A stretch of DNA of 64,000 bases. Origin: Limnohabitans sp. TEGF004 (lineage in GTDB: Bacteria; Pseudomonadota; Gammaproteobacteria; Burkholderiales; Burkholderiaceae_C). The DNA lies in the NCBI RefSeq assembly GCF_027924965.1, contig NZ_AP027056.1, positions 2,108,001 through 2,172,000 of the forward strand. Direction: 5' to 3'. The notes beneath the pieces were generated by a model, which saw only the letters and a program-made list of their open reading frames with translations, had not been told where the DNA came from and made no database searches. Below, one piece after another: positions 16,507 through 25,103 of the stretch; positions within the stretch are counted from its first letter, which is position 1; every line of letters begins with the position of its first letter. Position numbers and translations under genes: made by a program.

Positions 16507-17508
16507 ATGAAACACCTCAAACGCCGCCACCTCAACTTGAGCCTCTTGGCCGCCACCCTCATTAGCGCGGGGGCAAGCCTTGCCCCATTCGCGGCACATG
16601 CGCAAGCCGATGCCTATCCCAGCAAACCCATCACCTTGGTGGTGCCCAACCCACCCGGCGGTTTGGTGGACACCTCGGCCCGTTTGGTGAGCGAGCCTTT
16701 GGCCCGCCTCACAGGCCAATCGGTAGTAGTGGACAACAAGCCCGGCGGCAGCGGCAACTTGGCTTATGCCAACGTGGCACGCAGCGCCAAAGACGGCTAC
16801 ACCGTGTTGGTGTCGTACTCGGGTTATCACATTGCCAACCCCATCTTGATGGACAAACTGCCTTGGGACTTGAAAGACCTCACACCAGTGGGCCTCATCA
16901 CCGTGGCGACCAACGTGATTGCCGTGCACCCTTCCGTGCCTGCCAACAACTTGAAAGAGTTCATCGCGTGGGCCAAACAAAACCCAGGCAAGATCAACTA
17001 CGCCTCACAAGGTAATGGCTCGGTGTCACACATCGGTACGGAAATCTTCAAACAACAAACCGGCATTGAAATGACGCACGTGCCTTACAAGGGCTCGGGC
17101 CAAGCCATTCAAGACGTGCTGGCTGGCCAAGTGCAGGTGTTCATCACCACGCCGCCATCGGTGATGGGCCATGTGCTCAATGGCAAACTCAAAGCGTTGG
17201 CGGTCACAGGCAAAACGCGTCACCCACAACTGCCCCAAGTCCCCACCGCCTCAGAAGCAGGCTTGAGTGGCTTTGAATTGGAATCATGGGTGGCCTTGTA
17301 CGTGGCCAGCGGCACACCCAAAGACGTGGTGCAAAAGCTCTCAGCTGATGTCAAGCGCAGCATGGAACAACCAGAAACCAAGCAACGCGCGGATGCTGCG
17401 GGCGTGGAAGTGCGCTACCTCACACCCGAGAACACCACCAAACTGCTGGAGCGCGACACCGCCAGCTGGGCCAAGGCCATCAAGGCGGGCAACATCAAGT
17501 CAGACTAA
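16507..17508 (+). CDS. Bug/TctC-family periplasmic solute-binding protein (first of three)
   Basis: A 333-residue tripartite tricarboxylate transporter receptor. The signal peptide ends near AAHAQA. The mature protein shows the Bug fold signatures PSKPITLVVPNPPGGLVDTSA, VVVDNKPGGSGN, INYASQGNGS and HVPYKGSGQAIQDVLAGQV. These proteins bind carboxylated metabolites and pass them to TctB/TctA. There is no tctBA next to it. An AGGAG site precedes the ATG. It probably shares a transcript with the OYE gene 41 bases upstream. The 3' end overlaps the convergent gene by 9 bases. Confidence 0.93.
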   Translation: MKHLKRRHLNLSLLAATLISAGASLAPFAAHAQADAYPSKPITLVVPNPPGGLVDTSARLVSEPLARLTGQSVVVDNKPGGSGNLAYANVARSAKDGYTVLVSYSGYHIANPILMDKLPWDLKDLTPVGLITVATNVIAVHPSVPANNLKEFIAWAKQNPGKINYASQGNGSVSHIGTEIFKQQTGIEMTHVPYKGSGQAIQDVLAGQVQVFITTPPSVMGHVLNGKLKALAVTGKTRHPQLPQVPTASEAGLSGFELESWVALYVASGTPKDVVQKLSADVKRSMEQPETKQRADAAGVEVRYLTPENTTKLLERDTASWAKAIKAGNIKSD

Positions 17509-18414
17509 GCCGTCTTTGACGTCTGCATAGCGCAGCTGCAAACGCAGCTCGCGCTTCATGCGCGTGTTCACCATGCGGCGTGACTCGCTCATGAAACTCA
17601 GCTGCATGGCAGGCAGCTCGGTTTGCGCTTGGGCGCGGCTGATGCGTGGTGGCTTGGCCAGGTCATACAAGCCAGCCGCCATGTCAAAGTAATCGCCCAT
17701 CAACATCTGACTGTCGTCGTTCACGTTGTACACGCGTTGCGGCTGGCCGCGCCAAAGAGCCAATTGACACGCACGCGCCAAGTCGTCAGCGTGGATGTGG
17801 TTGGTGAACACATCGTCAGCCTGCGCCAGCACAGGCGTGCCACGCAACAGTCGGTCACGCGGTGTGCCTCCTTCGCGATCTGGCGCATAGATGCCGGGGA
17901 TGCGCAGCACACTCACCCGTATCGCGCTAGAGCGCAAACGGCCCATATGACGCACACGCGCTTCGGCATCCACACGGCGCTGGGCTCTGGGAGTGATGGG
18001 GTTCACCATCCGGTTTTCATTGACCCATGCGCCGGCGCAATCGCCATACACACCGCTGGTCGAGCCGTACACCACGCTCTGCGGTGCGCTGCGGCGCATC
18101 AGCATTCGAGTCAAGGCCAAAGTACGTGGATCTGTGTAGCCCTGCAAGGGCGGAGGGGCCAAGTGCAACACACGCGTGGCCCAGCCCGCCAAGCGTTGCA
18201 AAGAGGCTGGCGCATCCAAATTACCCACGATTGGTGTCACGCCTTGGGCCCGCAAGGCAGCCAGACGGTCAGGGCTAGAGGTGAGCGCCACCACCCGCAC
18301 ATGGCGCTGCACACGCACCACGCGCTGGCCCACATCACCGCAGCCGATGATGAGCAAACGCTCACGTTTGAAGCGAGAAGGCAAAGCGCCGAGGGGGGAT
18401 TGATTGGAAGGCAA
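17500..18414 (-). CDS. NAD(P)-dependent epimerase/dehydratase-like protein (YeeZ type)
   Basis: A 304-residue extended-SDR protein. The Rossmann motif reads LLIIGCGDVGQRV, followed by a strand with VVALTSSPDR. VVYGSTSGVYGD carries the Ser and Tyr of the active-site region, and IHADDLARACQLAL is the typical late helix. It resembles E. coli YeeZ, whose substrate is not known to me. The start appears to be TTG at 18414, which is uncertain; no in-frame ATG precedes the Rossmann strand. It is divergent from the ferredoxin-type reductase gene, with 34 bases between starts, so a shared control region is likely. Confidence 0.8.
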   Translation of the reverse strand: MPSNQSPLGALPSRFKRERLLIIGCGDVGQRVVRVQRHVRVVALTSSPDRLAALRAQGVTPIVGNLDAPASLQRLAGWATRVLHLAPPPLQGYTDPRTLALTRMLMRRSAPQSVVYGSTSGVYGDCAGAWVNENRMVNPITPRAQRRVDAEARVRHMGRLRSSAIRVSVLRIPGIYAPDREGGTPRDRLLRGTPVLAQADDVFTNHIHADDLARACQLALWRGQPQRVYNVNDDSQMLMGDYFDMAAGLYDLAKPPRISRAQAQTELPAMQLSFMSESRRMVNTRMKRELRLQLRYADVKDGLV

Positions 18415-18448
18415 AATACACCCTATAAAAGTTCAAGGATACCCAAAG

Positions 18449-19480
18449 ATGAGTTTCAACATCACGGTCCAACCCAGCGGCCGCGCATTCACTGCCACTT
18501 CTGATGAAACCTTGCTGGCCGCCGGCCTGCGCCAAGGCATTGGCCTGCCCTACGGCTGCAAAGATGGTGCATGCGGCTCTTGCAAGTGCAAAAAGATTTC
18601 GGGCGAAGTGACCCACGGCAAACACCAAGAAAAAGCCCTCAGCCCTGAAGAAGCGGCCAACGGCTTTGTGCTCACCTGCTGCGCCACTGCGCACAGCGAT
18701 GTGGTGCTCGAGTCGCGCCAAGTGGTGGAAGAAGGCGCCTTCCCCATTAAGAAAATGCCAGTGCGTGTGGTCTCGCTGGAGAAAGCATCGCACGACGTGA
18801 TGATCGTCAAGCTGCAACTGCCCGCCACTGACCCGATGAAATTCCATGCAGGTCAGTACGTGGACTTTTTGTTGCGCGACGGTGACCGCCGCAGCTACTC
18901 GATGGCCAATGCACCGCACACCTTTGTGGAAGGCTCTCCCGCGATTGAGCTTCACATCCGTCACATGCCCGGTGGCAAATTCACCGACCACGTGTTTGGT
19001 GCGATGAAAGAAAAAGAAATCCAACGCATCGAAGGCCCACAAGGCAGCTTCTTCTTGCGTGAAGATTCTGACAAGCCTTTGATATTCTTGGCCTCAGGCA
19101 CAGGCTTTGCGCCCATCAAAGCTATCTTGGAGCACATGCAACATAAGGACATTACACGCCCCGTGACGCTCTACTGGGGTGGTCGCCGCCCTGCCGACTT
19201 GTACATGCACAACTGGGTGCAAGCCCAAGCCGCCGCCATGCCAAACCTCTCCTACGTGCCCGTCGTGTCTGACGCTTTGCCAGAAGACCACTGGACGGGC
19301 CGCACAGGCTTTGTGCACGCGGCTGTTTTGCAAGACCACGCAAACCTCAGCGGCCATCAGGTGTATGCCTGCGGTGCACCTATCGTGGTGGACTCGGCCC
19401 GCGCAGCCTATACACAAGCAGGTTTGCCGACGGACGAGTTCTATGCCGACTCATTCACCTCAGCGGCTGACAAAGCCTAA
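18449..19480 (+). CDS. 2Fe-2S flavoprotein reductase (CDP-6-deoxy-delta-3,4-glucoseen reductase-like)
   Basis: A 343-residue electron-transfer protein. An N-terminal plant-type ferredoxin domain (residues 1-90) has CKDGACGSCKC and a fourth Cys in VLTCCAT. An FAD-binding domain follows with RSYSMANAP, then an NAD-binding domain with LASGTGFAPIKAILEH and VYACGAPIVVDSAR. The family includes AscD-type reductases and oxygenase reductases, which pass electrons from NAD(P)H to a partner oxygenase or dehydratase. No clear partner lies next to it. The start is the ATG at 18449. A Bug gene follows after 13 bases, suggesting one operon. Confidence 0.9.
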   Translation: MSFNITVQPSGRAFTATSDETLLAAGLRQGIGLPYGCKDGACGSCKCKKISGEVTHGKHQEKALSPEEAANGFVLTCCATAHSDVVLESRQVVEEGAFPIKKMPVRVVSLEKASHDVMIVKLQLPATDPMKFHAGQYVDFLLRDGDRRSYSMANAPHTFVEGSPAIELHIRHMPGGKFTDHVFGAMKEKEIQRIEGPQGSFFLREDSDKPLIFLASGTGFAPIKAILEHMQHKDITRPVTLYWGGRRPADLYMHNWVQAQAAAMPNLSYVPVVSDALPEDHWTGRTGFVHAAVLQDHANLSGHQVYACGAPIVVDSARAAYTQAGLPTDEFYADSFTSAADKA

Positions 19481-19493
19481 ACACGAGAAAACC

Positions 19494-20510
19494 ATGACTA
19501 TGCAAAACCCTCACACATCCCCACGCCGCCAACTGCTTCGTCTCTTGCCTGCCTTGTTGAGTTTGAGTGCAGGGCTTTGCATGTCAAGCGCACATGCGCA
19601 AAACTTTCCCAACAAACAAATACGTTGGATCGTGGTGGCCCCCGCAGGTTCGTCGCTTGACGTCATTGCGCGCGCCATGCAAGACAAGCTCAAAGACAAC
19701 TTGGGTCAAACCGTGGTCATTGAAAACAAACCACAAGCAGGCGGCACCTTGGGCACCAACGAAGTGGCCAAGTCAGCCCCCGATGGCTACACCTGGGTCA
19801 TGTCGTACAACGGCCCTTTGTCGTTTGCGCCGCATCTGTACCCCAAGCTGCCTTATCAACCGCTGAAAGATTTGCAGCCGGTGATGACCACCACATCACA
19901 ACCCAACGTGATTGCGGTCAACGCTCAACTGCCGGTGAGCAATATGCGTGAAGCCATTGCGCTGATGAAAACATCGCCTGGCAAATACAACTTTGCGTCA
20001 GTTGGCAACGGCAGTTCGTCGCACTTGACGATGGAGTACATCAAGGCCGTGACCAACACCTACGCGGTGCACATTCCCTTTAATGGCAGCCCACCTGCTG
20101 TGATGGCCACCATGTCGGGTGAGACACAGTTCATGGCCTCGGTACCCACCGTGATTGCGCCGCAAGTCAAACAAGGTCGTTTGAAATATTTGGCCGTCAC
20201 CAGCGCACACCGCTATCCCTTGCTGCCAGACGTCCCCACTGTGGCTGAAAGCGGCGTGCCTGAACTCAAAGGCTTCGAAGCTTTGGCATGGAACGGTGTA
20301 TTGGTAGCCGCAGGCACACCACGCGATGTGGTGGACCGCATCAACAGCGCACTGAACTCAGCCATCCACGATGCCTCCGTGAAAGAACGACTCAAAGCTG
20401 CTGGCCTTGAACCCGTAGGCGGCACGCCCGAACAATTCGCGAAATTGATTCACGACGAGTCCATCAAATGGGCACCCATCATCAAACGATCAGGAGCACG
20501 CATTGACTAA
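19494..20510 (+). CDS. Bug/TctC-family periplasmic solute-binding protein (second of three)
   Basis: A 338-residue Bug receptor. Its signal peptide contains PRRQLLRLLPALLSLSAG and ends near SAHAQ. The mature protein opens with FPNKQIRWIVVAPAGSSLDV and has VVIENKPQAGGTLG and NFASVGNGSSSH. The acidic Asp of the ligand loop (SSLDVIAR) is kept. The start is the ATG at 19494, 13 bases after the upstream reductase. Its stop codon lies inside the start region of the third Bug gene (8-base overlap), so the two are translationally coupled. Ligand unknown; Bug proteins often bind dicarboxylates, aromatic acids or amino acids. Confidence 0.92.
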   Translation: MTMQNPHTSPRRQLLRLLPALLSLSAGLCMSSAHAQNFPNKQIRWIVVAPAGSSLDVIARAMQDKLKDNLGQTVVIENKPQAGGTLGTNEVAKSAPDGYTWVMSYNGPLSFAPHLYPKLPYQPLKDLQPVMTTTSQPNVIAVNAQLPVSNMREAIALMKTSPGKYNFASVGNGSSSHLTMEYIKAVTNTYAVHIPFNGSPPAVMATMSGETQFMASVPTVIAPQVKQGRLKYLAVTSAHRYPLLPDVPTVAESGVPELKGFEALAWNGVLVAAGTPRDVVDRINSALNSAIHDASVKERLKAAGLEPVGGTPEQFAKLIHDESIKWAPIIKRSGARID

Positions 20511-21486
20511 TTTATTTGCTATTTCGAGAGTGACTGCAGCACTCGTGATGTGCTTGTGTAGCTTTCAATCCGCCCATGCACAAACGCCCGTTAAACCTAT
20601 TCGCTTGATCGTGCCCTATGCAGCAGGTGGACCGATTGATGTCACAGCGCGCGCTTTGGCGGTACGCGTTAAAGACAGCTTAGGTACCGTCATCATCGAA
20701 AACCGTCCAGGTGCAGGTGGCAACATCGGTGCCGACACGGTGGCCAAAGCGACGCCAGATGGCACCGTGATTGGCATTGCGGCAACGGCCACGCATGCGG
20801 TCAATCCTTGGCTTTACAGCCGAATGCCCTACAACGCGGCAACAGACTTCGCGCCCATCACGCAAATGTTGCGCGTGCCGAATGTGTTGGTGATGAATGC
20901 AGACACGGCCAAACGCCTGCACATTGCCACCTTGCAAGATTTCCTGCGCTATGCACGTGCCAACCCAGGCAAACTCAACTACGGTTCGGGTGGCAATGGC
21001 AGTGCTGGTCACCTAGCTGGCGAATTATTCAAAACACGAGCCGGTATTTTTGCGGTGCATATTCCTTATAACGGCGGCAACCCAGCACAACTCGCTTTGC
21101 TCGCAGGTCATGTCGATTTCAATTTCGACAACCTTGCGACCGCTGCACCCAATATCAAGAGCGGCAAACTCTTGGCGCTGGCTGTCACCACACCCACACG
21201 AAGCGCAGCATTGCCAGAAGTACCCGCCATTGCTGAAAATCTGAAAGATTTCTCAGTTGATACGTGGTGGGGTTTGGTCGCACCAGCTGGCACGCCTGCG
21301 AGTGTGATTCAGCGTTTGAACCAAGCCTTTGTACAGGCCTTGAACGCGCCAGAAACAAAAACGAGGTTCGCCAGTCTGATGGCCGAACCTGTGCCAAGCA
21401 CCCCCTCAGCGTTTGGCCAATTCATGGCCTCTGAACTTTCAAAATACGAATCCGTGGTGAAAGCCAGCGGTGCACGCGTAGACTAA
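20503..21486 (+). CDS. Bug/TctC-family periplasmic solute-binding protein (third of three)
   Basis: A 327-residue Bug receptor starting with TTG at 20503, supported by GGAG seven bases upstream and by the signal peptide ending SAHAQ. Typical segments are PIRLIVPYAAGGPIDVTARA, IIENRPGAGGNIGADTVAK and LNYGSGGNGSAGH. It overlaps the second Bug gene by 8 bases. Two receptors made from coupled genes suggest uptake of two related acids or a dose effect. The DUF2189 gene follows 5 bases later, so the transcript may continue into it. Confidence 0.92.
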   Translation: MTNLFAISRVTAALVMCLCSFQSAHAQTPVKPIRLIVPYAAGGPIDVTARALAVRVKDSLGTVIIENRPGAGGNIGADTVAKATPDGTVIGIAATATHAVNPWLYSRMPYNAATDFAPITQMLRVPNVLVMNADTAKRLHIATLQDFLRYARANPGKLNYGSGGNGSAGHLAGELFKTRAGIFAVHIPYNGGNPAQLALLAGHVDFNFDNLATAAPNIKSGKLLALAVTTPTRSAALPEVPAIAENLKDFSVDTWWGLVAPAGTPASVIQRLNQAFVQALNAPETKTRFASLMAEPVPSTPSAFGQFMASELSKYESVVKASGARVD

Positions 21487-21491
21487 ACCAC

Positions 21492-22268
21492 ATGGATCTC
21501 ATCACACCCCACCCAGCGCTTGAGGTCAAAGACATCGAGATGGTTCGCCCCATGCACTGGCTCGCGCTGGCATGGAAGGACATGGAACGCTGCCCAACGC
21601 CGGGGGTCATGCACGGCCTCATCTTGGCGCTGATTTGTGGGGGCTTGTTTTGGTTTGCGCGCCACGAGTTTTGGTGGATCGCAGCCATGCTGTCTGCCTG
21701 CATGATCGTGGCACCGTTACTAGCCATGGGTTTGTACGACATCAGCCGTCGCTTAGAGCGCAACGAAGAAGCCACCATGGCTGACGCCTTTCGCATTTGG
21801 ACTTGTGGCGACAAGCGCTTGCTGCACTTTGGCTTGTTGTTGGCGCTCTCTAGTGCAGGCTGGTTGGTGTGTTCTGCCGCTTTGATTCACTGGATGCTAC
21901 CGGCCAGCGTCCACACGCCCACCGACTTCATTCGCTTGGTGGTGCTGCAATCCAACTTTGGCTTGTTTGAGATTTGGGTACTGATGAGCGCCCTGATTGC
22001 AGCCCCCATGTTTGCATCTACCTTGGTGACCATCCCTTTGCTGATGGACCACCCCACACTCACCGTGCAACAAGCCGTGCTGACGAGTTGGCGCGTAGTG
22101 GCTTTGAACCCATTCGCCATGGCGTGTTGGGCTGGCATTTTGTGTTTGTTTACAGCGCTGGGCATTGGTTCAGCCTTTTTAGGCTTGCTCGGTGTGGTGC
22201 CCATGTTGGGACACGCCAGCTGGCACGCTTACCGGGACCTGGTCACTTACGACCCATCGGTCCACTGA
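21492..22268 (+). CDS. DUF2189-type integral membrane protein
   Basis: A 258-residue membrane protein with about six hydrophobic segments (starting near residues 42, 62, 115, 150, 165 and 210). The N-terminal block VRPMHWLALAWKDMERCP and the central GLYDISRRLERNE are typical of DUF2189 proteins. The family is widespread in proteobacteria and often annotated near cytochrome oxidase genes, but no biochemical function is established to my knowledge. It begins 5 bases after the third Bug gene and is followed after 6 bases by the DUF2788 gene. Confidence 0.85.
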   Translation: MDLITPHPALEVKDIEMVRPMHWLALAWKDMERCPTPGVMHGLILALICGGLFWFARHEFWWIAAMLSACMIVAPLLAMGLYDISRRLERNEEATMADAFRIWTCGDKRLLHFGLLLALSSAGWLVCSAALIHWMLPASVHTPTDFIRLVVLQSNFGLFEIWVLMSALIAAPMFASTLVTIPLLMDHPTLTVQQAVLTSWRVVALNPFAMACWAGILCLFTALGIGSAFLGLLGVVPMLGHASWHAYRDLVTYDPSVH

Positions 22269-22274
22269 GTTTTT

Positions 22275-22475
22275 ATGACAGAAGAACAATTCGCCCAATT
22301 CGGGCTAACCTTTGGCGTGGGCGGCTTCATGCTGTACATGCTGTTCATTATTTTTCAGCTCGCACGTGAATCCAAAGCCGGCAAGTTCGGCACCTTTGTG
22401 TTGTTCTTGGTGCTGGCCTTTGGCATGCTCGGCTTTGTGGCCAAGCAAGTGTTGATTTGGATGATGGAGGGCTAA
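22275..22475 (+). CDS. DUF2788 small membrane protein
   Basis: A 66-residue protein with two transmembrane segments (about residues 11-30 and 41-62) separated by ARESKAGKFG, matching DUF2788. Its stop codon TAA forms the loop of the terminator hairpin that ends the transcript. It is last in a run with the DUF2189 gene. Function unknown. Confidence 0.85.
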   Translation: MTEEQFAQFGLTFGVGGFMLYMLFIIFQLARESKAGKFGTFVLFLVLAFGMLGFVAKQVLIWMMEG

Positions 22476-22489
22476 GCCCTCCTCTTTTC
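22466..22489 (+). terminator. Terminator hairpin whose loop is a stop codon
   Basis: GGAGGGC (22466-22472) pairs with GCCCTCC (22476-22482), and the three-base loop TAA (22473-22475) is the stop codon of the DUF2788 gene. TCTTTTC follows. The terminator is thus built into the last codons of the gene. It also lies just beyond the 3' end of the convergent livF. Confidence 0.85.
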
Positions 22490-22500
22490 AAAGCGCAGGC

Positions 22501-23229
22501 TTATTCGCCCAAATACGCTTCGCGTACTTTGGGGTCGTGCAGCATCTCATGCGCATCACCACTCAAGGTGATCAGGCCCGACTCCATCACATAGCCACGG
22601 TCGGCAATTTGCAGGGCGCGGCTGGCGTTTTGTTCGACCAACAAAATCGTCACGCCTTGGGCTGACACCTCTTGAATCACTTCAAAGATCTTGTCCACCA
22701 TGATGGGTGACAAGCCCATGGAAGGCTCATCGAGCAACAGCACTTTGGGGCGGCTCATCAACGCACGGCCCATGGCCAACATTTGCTGCTCACCACCCGA
22801 CATCGTGCCCGCCAATTGATCGCGACGTTCTTTCAAACGCGGAAAGGTGGTGAACACACGCTCAATGTCTTCGGCAATGGCAGCGTTGTCATCACGAATG
22901 TAAGCACCCATTTGCAGGTTCTCAACAATGGTCATGCGGGTGAACACGCCGCGGCCTTCGGGCACCATGGCCAAGCCTTGCTGCACCAAGTCCCAAGGCC
23001 CTTGGCCGTCAATGGTTTTGCCAGCTAACTCAATGTGGCCACTACCCAAAGGCAACAGCCCCGTGATGGCTTTCATGGTGGTGGTTTTGCCTGCGCCGTT
23101 AGAGCCGATGAGCGAGACCAACTCGCCCTCGCGCACCTCTAAGCTCACGCCCTTGACGGCTTGAATGCCGCCGTAGCCCACCAACACATTGCTGACCTTC
23201 AGCAACACAGCTGCGTTGTCGTGTGTCAT
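22501..23229 (-). CDS. livF: Branched-chain amino acid ABC transporter ATP-binding protein LivF
   Basis: A 242-residue ATPase of the HAAT family. Walker A is GSNGAGKTT, the signature motif MSGGEQQM and Walker B LLLDEPSMGLSP. LivF and LivG form the nucleotide-binding pair of importers for Leu, Ile, Val or related compounds. The start is the ATG at 23229, one base after the livG stop; an upstream alternative at 23244 would overlap livG. It is the last gene of livHMGF. Confidence 0.93.
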   Translation of the reverse strand: MTHDNAAVLLKVSNVLVGYGGIQAVKGVSLEVREGELVSLIGSNGAGKTTTMKAITGLLPLGSGHIELAGKTIDGQGPWDLVQQGLAMVPEGRGVFTRMTIVENLQMGAYIRDDNAAIAEDIERVFTTFPRLKERRDQLAGTMSGGEQQMLAMGRALMSRPKVLLLDEPSMGLSPIMVDKIFEVIQEVSAQGVTILLVEQNASRALQIADRGYVMESGLITLSGDAHEMLHDPKVREAYLGE

Positions 23230-23230
23230 C

Positions 23231-24013
23231 TCAATGCCCCTCATGCTCTGATTGCGTGCCTAGATAGGCTTCAATCACTTGCGGGTTGCGCTGCACCTCA
23301 GCAGGTGTGCCTTGGGCAATCACTTTGCCGTAGTCGAGCACCGTCACGCGATCGCACAGGCCCATGACCAACTTCACATCATGTTCAATCAACAGCACGG
23401 TGCGGTGGTCACGGCGAATTTTGTCGATCAGTTCGCGCAGCTGCACTTTTTCGGTGGCGTTCATGCCAGCGGCAGGCTCGTCGAGTGCAATGAGTTGCGG
23501 GTCGGTCGCCAAAGCACGGGCAATTTCTAAGCGGCGTTGATCGCCATAGCTAAGCGTGCGTGCTTTGTAATCGGCCAAGCTGGCGATACCCACATAGTCC
23601 AACAGCTCACGCGCGCGTTGCTCGATCGCCAACTCTTCCGCTTTGAATTTAGCCGTTCTGAAAATCGCGCCGAGCAAACCAGAGCGGGTGCGCACATGGC
23701 GGCCCACCATCACGTTTTCTAACGCGGTCATCTCAGTAAACAAACGGATGTTTTGAAACGTGCGTGCAATACCCGCCTGCGCCACCAAGTGGACGTCCGT
23801 GGGTTCATACGGTTTGCCTGCCAGCTCAAAGCTGCCGCTGTCGGGTGTGTACAAGCCTGTGATGACGTTGAAGAAGGTGGTCTTGCCAGCGCCGTTGGGG
23901 CCGATCAGGCCATAGACCTGACCGCGCTCAATTTGCATGCGCACGTCTGTCAAGGCCTGCAAACCACCGAAGCGTTTGGAGATGCCCGAGACATTCAACA
24001 CGAGGTCGCTCAT
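23231..24013 (-). CDS. livG: Branched-chain amino acid ABC transporter ATP-binding protein LivG
   Basis: A 260-residue ATPase with Walker A GPNGAGKTTFFN, signature LSYGDQRRLEIAR and Walker B LIALDEPAAGMN. The LivG-specific C-terminal extension (VIEAYLGTQSEH) is present. It pairs with LivF on the cytoplasmic face. Its ATG overlaps the livM stop by the ATGA motif. Confidence 0.93.
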   Translation of the reverse strand: MSDLVLNVSGISKRFGGLQALTDVRMQIERGQVYGLIGPNGAGKTTFFNVITGLYTPDSGSFELAGKPYEPTDVHLVAQAGIARTFQNIRLFTEMTALENVMVGRHVRTRSGLLGAIFRTAKFKAEELAIEQRARELLDYVGIASLADYKARTLSYGDQRRLEIARALATDPQLIALDEPAAGMNATEKVQLRELIDKIRRDHRTVLLIEHDVKLVMGLCDRVTVLDYGKVIAQGTPAEVQRNPQVIEAYLGTQSEHEGH

Positions 24014-25098
24014 CGCGCACCTCCTTGTGGGTTAAGGTTTTTGCCATGTTCAGGCGTGGGCCACAAACCGCGTGGCCGCCACAACATGATGGTGACCATG
24101 GCCAAGGCAATCAGCAACTGGCGCAAGATGGCAGCGTCCAAACGGCCATCGGTCATGGCCTGCAAAGGCCCCGCCACATAGCGCAACATTTCGGGCAAAG
24201 CAGCCAACAACACCGCACCCAAGATGACGCCTGGCAAATGGCCCAAGCCACCCAGTACCACCATGGCCACAATCATCACCGACTCCATCAGGCTGAAGGA
24301 CTCGGGCGACACAAAGCCTTGGAAGGCCGCAAACATCGCACCTGAAATACCGCCAAACGTGGCCCCCATGCCAAAGGCCATGAGCTTCAAGTTGCGCGTG
24401 TTCAGGCCCATGGCTTTGGCGGCAATTTCGTCTTCACGAATCGCCATCCAAGCGCGACCAATGCGCGAGTATTCAAGGCGGTGACAAATCACCACACTCA
24501 CCACCACCAGCGTGAGGAACAGGTAGTAATACAGCGTGACCGAAGGCAACTCGATGAAGCCCAAATCCAAGCGCTTCGACAACGGGTAGCCAAACACGCT
24601 CACTGCATCAATCTGCCCCAAGCCCTTGGGGCCATTGGTGATGTTGACGGGGTGATCAAGGTTGTTCAAAAACACGCGAATGATTTCGCCAAAGCCCAAG
24701 GTGACGATGGCCAAGTAGTCACCACGCAGCTTCAAGGTGGGCGCGCCCAACAGCACGCCAAACAAACCAGCCAAACCTGCTGCCAACGGCAACACCAGCC
24801 AAAGGCTCAGATGCAAACCATCTGGAAACATCACCGCGATCCACGGAAACACTTCAGTCAAATGCGGCGAAGCCAACAGGCCAAACAAATACGCGCCCAC
24901 GGCAAAAAACGCCACATAGCCCAAGTCGAGCAAACCTGCGTAACCCACGACGATGTTCAAGCCAAGCGCCAGCAATACATACAACAGCGACATGTCGGCA
25001 ATGCGCACCCACGCATTGCCAAAGCTTTGCAGCACCAATGGCAACACCAACAAAACGGCGGCCATGAGCCAACGGTTAGAAAAGATTTTGTGTGTCAT
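24010..25098 (-). CDS. livM: Branched-chain amino acid ABC transporter permease LivM
   Basis: A 362-residue inner-membrane permease with about ten hydrophobic segments and the family cores LGLNIVVGYAGLLDLGY, TLKLRGDYLAIVTLGFGEI and the coupling-helix region AIREDEIAAKAMGLN. The start is the ATG at 25098, five bases after the livH stop. The C-terminal tail (PRGLWPTPEHGKN) is usual. It forms the channel with LivH. Confidence 0.93.
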   Translation of the reverse strand: MTHKIFSNRWLMAAVLLVLPLVLQSFGNAWVRIADMSLLYVLLALGLNIVVGYAGLLDLGYVAFFAVGAYLFGLLASPHLTEVFPWIAVMFPDGLHLSLWLVLPLAAGLAGLFGVLLGAPTLKLRGDYLAIVTLGFGEIIRVFLNNLDHPVNITNGPKGLGQIDAVSVFGYPLSKRLDLGFIELPSVTLYYYLFLTLVVVSVVICHRLEYSRIGRAWMAIREDEIAAKAMGLNTRNLKLMAFGMGATFGGISGAMFAAFQGFVSPESFSLMESVMIVAMVVLGGLGHLPGVILGAVLLAALPEMLRYVAGPLQAMTDGRLDAAILRQLLIALAMVTIMLWRPRGLWPTPEHGKNLNPQGGAR

Positions 25099-25103
25099 GG
25101 TGA

